DNA of 21,455 nucleotides from Cypionkella sp. GTDB taxonomy: Bacteria; Pseudomonadota; Alphaproteobacteria; Rhodobacterales; Rhodobacteraceae. A model generated the notes under the pieces. That model did no database searches. It saw only the letters and a list, made by a program, of their open reading frames with translations, and was not told the DNA's origin. Positions 16,520 to 21,455 of the stretch are shown in pieces. The position numbers were made by a program, and so were the translations under genes. How positions within the stretch are numbered: position 1 is the stretch's first letter; every line of letters starts with the position of its first letter. The stretch is taken from positions 1-21,455 of the forward strand of contig JALRIN010000043.1 in the NCBI GenBank assembly GCA_023255415.1, written 5' to 3'.

Positions 16520-17479
16520 ATGCGCAAGATTTACCTTGCGGGCCATCGCGGCATGGTTGGCGGTGCGATCCTGCGCCAGTTGCAGGCGCAAGGCGAGGCC
16601 AATATCGTCACCCGCAGCCATGCCGAGCTGGACCTGACTGATCAATCCGCCGTGCGCGGATTTATGCAGGCCGAGCGCCCCGATGTGGTGATTTTGGCGG
16701 CGGCGAAGGTTGGCGGCATTCATGCCAACAACGCCTATCCTGCCGATTTCATCTATGAGAATTTGATGATCGAGGCCAACGTCATCCATCAGGCCTTTGC
16801 TGCGGGTGTGACGCAGCTGTTGCAGCTGGGCTCGTCCTGCATCTATCCCCGCGATGTGCCGCAGCCGATGGCGGAAACAGCGCTTTTGACCAGCGTGCTA
16901 GAGCCCACCAACGAGCCCTATGCCATTGCCAAGATCGCCGGCATCAAGCTTTGCGAAAGCTACAACCGCCAGCATGGTGTTGATTATCGCTCGGTGATGC
17001 CAACCAATCTTTATGGGCCGGGCGACAATTTTCATCCGGAAAACAGCCATGTGCTGCCCGCCCTGATCCGCCGCTTTCACGAGGCAGCGCGCGCGGGCCA
17101 AGACGAGGTGGTGATCTGGGGCAGTGGGGCGCCACGGCGTGAGTTTCTGCATGTGGATGACATGGCGGCGGCATCGTTGTTCGTGCTGGGCCTGCCAAAG
17201 GCGGATTACAGCGCCAATACCCAAGCCATGCTTAGCCATATCAACGTCGGCTGCGGCAGTGACATCTCAATTTTAGAACTGGCACAAATGGTGGCGCAAG
17301 TGACAGGCTTTCAGGGCCGCATCGCGACCGACCCCAGCAAACCCGACGGCACGCCGCGCAAGCTGATGGATGTCTCGCGTCTGGCCCAGATGGGCTGGCG
17401 CGCCAGCATCGCACTGCAAGACGGCTTGGCCGAGACCTATCGCTGGTTCCTGACCCATTCTGAAAGTCTTAGGCGGTAA
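16520..17479 (+). CDS. fcl: GDP-L-fucose synthase
   Basis: The 319-residue protein has the NADP-binding motif AGHRGMVGGAI (7-17) and the catalytic set S105 and C107 in LGSSCIYP, with Y134 and K138 in EPYAIAK. MPTNLYGPGDNFHPENSHV is a family hallmark. It is a 3,5-epimerase and 4-reductase that turns the product of Gmd into GDP-L-fucose, also known as WcaG. It sits between gmd (3-bp gap) and manC (2-bp gap), so supply of GDP-mannose and its conversion to GDP-fucose are encoded together. If the polysaccharide contains colitose or another sugar the later enzymes would lie elsewhere; the full catalytic set argues for fucose. Confidence 0.95.
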   Translation: MRKIYLAGHRGMVGGAILRQLQAQGEANIVTRSHAELDLTDQSAVRGFMQAERPDVVILAAAKVGGIHANNAYPADFIYENLMIEANVIHQAFAAGVTQLLQLGSSCIYPRDVPQPMAETALLTSVLEPTNEPYAIAKIAGIKLCESYNRQHGVDYRSVMPTNLYGPGDNFHPENSHVLPALIRRFHEAARAGQDEVVIWGSGAPRREFLHVDDMAAASLFVLGLPKADYSANTQAMLSHINVGCGSDISILELAQMVAQVTGFQGRIATDPSKPDGTPRKLMDVSRLAQMGWRASIALQDGLAETYRWFLTHSESLRR

Positions 17480-17481
17480 AC

Positions 17482-18930
17482 ATGACCCAAGACATTCATC
17501 CGGTTCTTTTGTGCGGCGGCTCTGGCACCCGGCTTTGGCCGCTGTCGCGCAAGTCCTATCCAAAGCAATTCGTCAAACTGGTGGGCGAGGGAAGCCTGTT
17601 CCAATCCTCGGCGCTGCGATTGTCGGGTGCGGGCTTTGCGCCGCCGTCGATTGTAACTGCGGGCGACTTTCGCTTTGTGGTGATCGAACAGCTGGCGGCT
17701 TTGGAAATAGCCCCAGCCGATATCTTGATCGAACCCTTGGCGCGCAACACCGCCGCTGCGATCTGTGCGGCAGCACTTGCACTTGAGGCGCGCGCCGCTG
17801 GCGCCTTGATGCTGGTCGCCCCCTCGGATCACGTGATCCCTGATGCGGCAGCTTTCCGCGCCGCCGTGCAGGCAGCCACCCCGGCCGCCCTGGCGGGCCA
17901 GCTTGTCACCTTCGGCATCCGCCCCGACCGGGCCGAGACCGGCTATGGCTGGCTAGAGCTGTCAGAAAAACCGACGCCGGATTTTGCGCCAGTACCACAG
18001 GCCCTGCGCTCTTTTGTCGAAAAACCCGACCTTGCCCGCGCGCAAGCGCTGTTGGAAGGCGGCTTGCATCTGTGGAACGCAGGGATTTTCCTATTCACCA
18101 CCCAGACCATCCTTGCAGCCTTTGCCGAACATGCGCCCGATGTGCTGGCAGCAAGCCGTGCGGCCTTTGAGGCGGCAGAACAGGATCTGTCCTTCACCCG
18201 CCTTGCGGCCAAGCCTTGGCAAACCTTGGACGATATCTCGATCGATTTTGCGGTGATGGAGCGGGCGCAGAACCTGACCGTGGTGCCCTATAATGGCGCT
18301 TGGTCTGACCTCGGCGATTGGCAGGCGGTTTGGCGCGAAAGTACCCCAGACCACGCGGGCGTTGCCCTAAGCGGGGCCGCCACAGCACTAGACTGCCAAG
18401 ACACTCTGCTGCAAGCCACGGATCCTGCACAACAAGTGGTCGGCATTGGTTTGAACGATATCATCGTCGTCGCTATGCCCGATGCGGTGCTGGTGGCGCA
18501 TAAATCCCGCGCGCAAGACGTCAAACAGGCCGTGGCAGCCCTCAAGGCCAAAGGCGCGCCGCAAGCCGAAACGCTGCCGCGCGACTACCGCCCCTGGGGC
18601 TGGTACGAAAGCCTGGCGCTTGGCCCGCGGTTTCAAGTCAAGCGCATCGTGGTGCATCCGGGTGCCGCCCTCAGCTTGCAAAGCCACCACCACCGCGCCG
18701 AACATTGGATCGTGGTCGAAGGCACCGCCAAAGTCACGGTTGATGAGACCGTCAAGCTAATCTCGGAAAACCAATCCGTCTACATCCCCCTTGGCGCTGT
18801 CCACCGCATGGAAAACCCTGGAAAGCTGCCGCTGACCCTGATCGAGGTGCAAACCGGCAGCTATCTGGGCGAGGACGACATCATCCGCTATGAAGATGTC
18901 TATGCCCGTGGCCAAGGCGCGAAGGGGTGA
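17482..18930 (+). CDS. manC: Mannose-1-phosphate guanylyltransferase / mannose-6-phosphate isomerase (type II, bifunctional)
   Basis: The 482-residue protein joins two domains. Residues 6-290 are a nucleotidyltransferase with GGSGTRLWPLSRKSYPKQF (12-30), PSDH (115-118), FVEKP (178-182) and LWNAGIFLF (197-205). Residues about 365-470 are a cupin phosphomannose isomerase with HHHRAEHW (402-409) and H441 as metal ligands. Together they make mannose-6-phosphate from fructose-6-phosphate and GDP-mannose from mannose-1-phosphate. The intervening phosphomannomutase (ManB) is not in the window. It is the last gene of the gmd-fcl-manC operon. The 120 bp after its stop lead into the IS5-family element. 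Confidence 0.95.
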   Translation: MTQDIHPVLLCGGSGTRLWPLSRKSYPKQFVKLVGEGSLFQSSALRLSGAGFAPPSIVTAGDFRFVVIEQLAALEIAPADILIEPLARNTAAAICAAALALEARAAGALMLVAPSDHVIPDAAAFRAAVQAATPAALAGQLVTFGIRPDRAETGYGWLELSEKPTPDFAPVPQALRSFVEKPDLARAQALLEGGLHLWNAGIFLFTTQTILAAFAEHAPDVLAASRAAFEAAEQDLSFTRLAAKPWQTLDDISIDFAVMERAQNLTVVPYNGAWSDLGDWQAVWRESTPDHAGVALSGAATALDCQDTLLQATDPAQQVVGIGLNDIIVVAMPDAVLVAHKSRAQDVKQAVAALKAKGAPQAETLPRDYRPWGWYESLALGPRFQVKRIVVHPGAALSLQSHHHRAEHWIVVEGTAKVTVDETVKLISENQSVYIPLGAVHRMENPGKLPLTLIEVQTGSYLGEDDIIRYEDVYARGQGAKG

Positions 18931-19051
18931 GGTTTCGTCACAGACAAAGGCTCTGCCATCGCAGGTGACGACTTTAGCCTCTGCCCACAAAATCCGATCA
19001 CTGTTTTGATGTTTTGGCTTATGAACAACGACTTTCTCGCGATTTTGCCTA

Positions 19052-19069
19052 GGGTCAGGACCCATTAAT
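19052..19069 (+). repeat. Left terminal inverted repeat of the IS5-family element
   Basis: This 18-bp end begins GGGTCAGG and pairs with the right end at 19885-19902. The outer flank is CCTA. Confidence 0.7.
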
Positions 19070-19121
19070 CAGCTTGCGGTCTGCATGGCGGCATGATTCA
19101 CGCTCCCGAACTGATGGGGGC

Positions 19122-19882
19122 ATGATGAGTAACCTTTTCTGGCTGACCGATGAGCAGATGGCGCGGTTGCGCCCGTTCTTTCCCAAGAGCCATGGCAAGC
19201 CGAGGGTTGATGACCGGCGGCTGTTGAGCGGAATAATCTTCATCAATCGCAATGGGTTGCGATGGTCCGACGCACCGAAGGAGTATGGCCCCTCAAAGAC
19301 CCTCTACAACCGTTGGAAGCGCTGGAGCGACATGGGGGTCTTTGCTTGGACGATGGAGGGGCTCGCGTCTGAGGCTGCCGACCGGAAGACGGTGATGATC
19401 GACGCCACCTATCTGAAGGCACATCGCACGGCGTCGAGTCTGCGGTTGAAAAATGGGGGCGTGGCCGACTGATCGGGCGAACCATAGGTGGCATGAATAC
19501 CAAGCTGCACGCCGTCACGGATGCCAGGGGCCGCCCACTCAAGCTCTTCATGACTGCGGGCCAGGTCAGCGACTATACCGGCGCCGCAGCGCTGCTGTGC
19601 AGCCTGCCCGAGGCCGACTGGCTGTTGGCCGACAGGGGCTACGATGCCGATTGGTTTCGCGAAGCCCTTAAAGATAAGGGGATCAGGCCCTGCATCCGGG
19701 GCAGGAAGTCCCGCGGCCAACCCATCAAACAGGACAAGCGTCGATACAGGCGCCGCAACCGTATCGAGATCATGTTTGGCAGGCTGAAGGACTGGCGACG
19801 TGTGGCAACCCGTTACGACAGGTGTCCAAAAATCTTCCTCTCCGCCGTAGCTCTTGCTGCAATCGTCATCTTCTGGCTCTGA
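19122..19882 (+). CDS. IS5-family transposase, two frames joined by -1 frameshift
   Basis: Frame A (19122-19472, 116 codons) begins MMSNLFWLTDEQMARL with GGGGG just before the ATG, and includes the first catalytic aspartate in MIDATYLKAH. Frame B carries the rest: IGRTIGGMNTKLHAVTDA, the second aspartate in LLADRGYDADW, and the glutamate in RNRIEIMFGRLKDW. Sliding back one base within AAAAATGGGGG (19449-19459) joins them as NGG-GRGRLIGRT, giving a full-length DDE enzyme. Programmed frameshifting on A/G runs is known in this IS group, so the element may be active. A plain mutation is the alternative. Confidence 0.85.
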
Positions 19883-19884
19883 AA

Positions 19885-19902
19885 ATCAATGAGTCTGGAG
19901 CC
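19885..19902 (-). repeat. Right terminal inverted repeat of the IS5-family element
   Basis: This repeat is the complement of the left end with 13 of 18 positions matching, and it is followed by TAGGG. The transposase stop lies just outside it at 19880-19882. Confidence 0.7.
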
Positions 19903-20027
19903 TAGGGTTTTGACAAGGATCAGCGGCACAAGGTTCTGAGCCGATATCCTGCTGATAGATCCAATCAGTCAGCAAAGCGCTACAACGCCACTGCGCCCAT
20001 ATTATTAAAAAATTGATTTTAATGTAT

Positions 20028-20873
20028 TTATAGAAAAAATAGATCGTCTATCTCTGCTTTTGTCTCTGTGAAAACGGCCGCCGCGACTGCTTCGGCGCGA
20101 TCAGGCATGACTGCACGAAACAGGTCTCGCTCGGTTTCGATTGTGAAAATCGCGTAGATCTGTGCCAAACTGGCGTCGGAAAGCGCGTCCGACCCAACGG
20201 GCCCGAGGCTCGACTGGGTTTGGCTGGCAAGTTCGGCAAGCGCGCGACTGTGGCGCTGAGCCGGTGCGAAATCAAAGGTCAGGCGGCTAACCCGCGTTTG
20301 CAGCAGCGCCACGGCGTCTTGGAGCGGATCGAGGTTGTCGATGATTTCGCGAAGCATCGGGTCGATCTGCGCAATCAATCTTTCTGGCATATCAATCATA
20401 TGCCGCATCAAACGATCGGTATTGGCAATAATTTCTGAGCCCAATGTGCTGATCGTATCAAGCGCACTTCGGATTGAGGCAAAGCGCGTCCCCACGCCTT
20501 GCGACACAGATTGCAGCTGTTCAGCAATCAATTTGAGCGCCGCACCATCCTGCCCCAGACGCGCGCAAGACAAAACGGCGTTGATGCCAAGCAAGCTCAT
20601 GCCGTCTTGCACGTCCTCACCCCAGGTGATCAATCCGCGGAAAGTTGCAAATTCCTCTGCAATTGCGCGTGCCAAGACCCGCGTCTGCTCTTGCATTGGG
20701 TGCAAAATGGCGATGGCTTGCGTCAGCTGGTTGCGGTCTTCATCGAGTTTTTCCACACCAGCGGCCTCGCCAGCTGTGTTGAAAAACCCGGTAAGATGGG
20801 TTTGCACAAGCCGCGTTAGCCCCGTTGTCATTTGCGACACGCTGTCTGTCCGTCGTCGAATGATTTGGAACAT
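20028..20873 (-). pseudogene. Chemoreceptor-like signalling protein, 5' part cut off by IS3-family insertion
   Basis: The open frame has 281 codons. Residues from about 12 onward are long amphipathic helix. GMSLLGINAVLSCARLGQDG (91-110), followed by AALKLIAEQL, resembles the signalling hairpin of methyl-accepting chemotaxis proteins (LNAAIEAARAGEAGRGF then VAxEV in the standard form), in a divergent alphaproteobacterial variety. There is no membrane segment or sensor domain. The first nine codons (20873-20847) coincide with what I take to be the IS3-element end (TGTCCGTCGTCGAATG on the plus strand), so the ATG is borrowed from the IS and the original N-terminal part should lie beyond it, outside the window. 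Whether the fragment is expressed is unknown. The acidic C-terminus ends in EIDDLFFL. Confidence 0.6.
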
Positions 20874-21455
20874 CCGCGCTGATTTAGTAGCGGATGACTT
20901 GGGCTCATCTGGTTTATGTTATGCCGCTTGACGCTGATGTTTCAAGCGGCGGCTTTGGATGGTTTGGTGTTTGATGCGCCTCCTTTCGGCAAGGATGGTT
21001 TCGCCGCGACCAAAGTAGACGTCGGCCGGTGTCAGATTGCCGATGCTCTCGTGGTAGCGACGATGATTGTAGTGATCGATGAAGGCGGCGACGGCAGCCT
21101 CGAGTTCCCCTTCGAAGAAGTAGTTTTCCAAGAGGATGCGGTTTTTCAGGGTCTGGTGCCAGCGCTCGATCTTGCCTTGGGTCTGCGGATGCATCGGGGC
21201 ACCACGAACGTGTTTCATACCCTTGTCTTCGAGATATTCGGCCAGATCCGCCGCGATGTAGGACGAACCATTATCGCTGAGCAGCCTAGGTTTATGCAGA
21301 ACCTTGGCGCTGTCGCAGCTTGACGCTGCCAAGGCGATATCCAACGTATCGGTCACATCTTCGGCTCGCATGTTGCCGCAGAGCTTCCAGCCGACGACGT
21401 AGCGCGAGTAGTCGTCTAGGATCGTGGACAGATAAAACCAGCCCCAGCCGATGAC
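20847..21455 (-). mobile_element. IS3-family insertion sequence, 3' end (runs off the window)
   Basis: The element includes the orfB transposase and its downstream end. I place the boundary at TGTCCGTCGTCGAATGATTT (20847-20866), because IS3-type ends begin with TG and because homology to the interrupted gene resumes immediately outside. The other end, orfA and the target duplication are not visible. The boundary could shift by a few bases; TGTC also occurs at 20843. Confidence 0.7.
20919..21455 (-). CDS. IS3-family transposase OrfB, integrase core (partial)
   Basis: 178 codons and the TAA stop are visible. The 5' part lies beyond the window. The fragment enters at VIGWGWFYLSTILDDYSRYV, which contains the Asp-containing rve strand. 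The second catalytic Asp is in LLSDNGSSYIA and the Glu in HPQTQGKIERWHQTLKNRI, giving the DDE set of retroviral-type integrases. The C-terminal IDHYNHRRYHES and LTPADVYFGRGE are standard for this family. In IS3 elements OrfB is usually made as a frameshift fusion with OrfA. No disruption is seen in the visible part. Confidence 0.92.
   Translation of the reverse strand, partial: VIGWGWFYLSTILDDYSRYVVGWKLCGNMRAEDVTDTLDIALAASSCDSAKVLHKPRLLSDNGSSYIAADLAEYLEDKGMKHVRGAPMHPQTQGKIERWHQTLKNRILLENYFFEGELEAAVAAFIDHYNHRRYHESIGNLTPADVYFGRGETILAERRRIKHQTIQSRRLKHQRQAA

Larger units (their letters stand above)
19052..19902 (+). mobile_element. IS5-family insertion sequence (IS427-like), complete
   Basis: The 851-bp element has imperfect terminal inverted repeats: GGGTCAGGACCCATTAAT at the left and, read inward from the right end, GGCTCCAGACTCATTGAT (13 of 18 match). 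Both ends abut CTAG, consistent with a TA or CTAG target duplication. It encodes one transposase split by a frameshift. It lies in the intergenic space downstream of manC and does not interrupt a gene I can recognise. Confidence 0.8.

Noticed and set aside
1..21455. CRISPR arrays, tRNA or rRNA genes, prophage or defence genes
   Set aside because: No regularly spaced repeats, cloverleaf-like sequence or phage structural proteins were seen on either strand.

Overview
The window looks like chromosome of an alphaproteobacterium of the Rhodobacteraceae type. The reasons are overall GC-rich coding, tightly packed operons, family-typical forms of several proteins (divergent polysaccharide deacetylase with a Pro/Ala linker, the ectoine-degradation enzymes, the IS5-family transposase), and frequent GTG/TTG starts. 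The assignment rests on recognised protein character, not on a marker gene.

Layout. Positions 1-150 hold the 3' end of trpE. Converging on it is a minus-strand pair: a divergent polysaccharide deacetylase (YibQ-like, 715-2061) followed by a membrane-anchored NYN/Zc3h12a-type nuclease (154-702). Transcribed away from that pair is a large membrane hybrid histidine kinase with a C-terminal receiver (2348-4918). An unrecognised small protein follows on the minus strand (5001-5468). Next comes what I read as a decayed two-component operon (about 5559-6484): a histidine-kinase remnant broken by frameshifts and lacking its ATPase domain, and a response regulator whose receiver has lost its middle, including the phospho-acceptor aspartate.

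The centre (6491-13636) is an ectoine catabolism locus. A divergent Lrp/AsnC regulator (doeX) faces a six-gene minus-strand operon: doeA (ectoine hydrolase), doeB (N-acetyl-diaminobutyrate deacetylase), doeD (class III transaminase), a diaminopropionate ammonia-lyase-like PLP enzyme, a metal-type M24 peptidase, and an Asp/Glu-racemase-family protein of the EutA kind. The first three enzymes explain ectoine to diaminobutyrate to aspartate semialdehyde. The last three are co-transcribed with overlapping ends but have no settled job. No ectoine transporter, EutC or semialdehyde dehydrogenase is visible in the window.

The right part is a surface-polysaccharide locus. A WecA/MraY-family sugar-phosphate transferase (minus) is separated by an AT-rich gap of about 630 bp from a plus-strand gmd-fcl-manC operon that makes GDP-mannose and GDP-L-fucose. 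Beyond manC are two insertion sequences: a complete IS5-family element whose transposase needs a -1 frameshift, and the end of an IS3-family element running off the window. The IS3 element appears to cut a chemotaxis-receptor-like gene and to supply that fragment with a new start codon.

I found no tRNA, rRNA or CRISPR array. The most rewarding places to look are the accessory triad in the ectoine operon, the decayed two-component system, and the IS3/chemoreceptor fusion.
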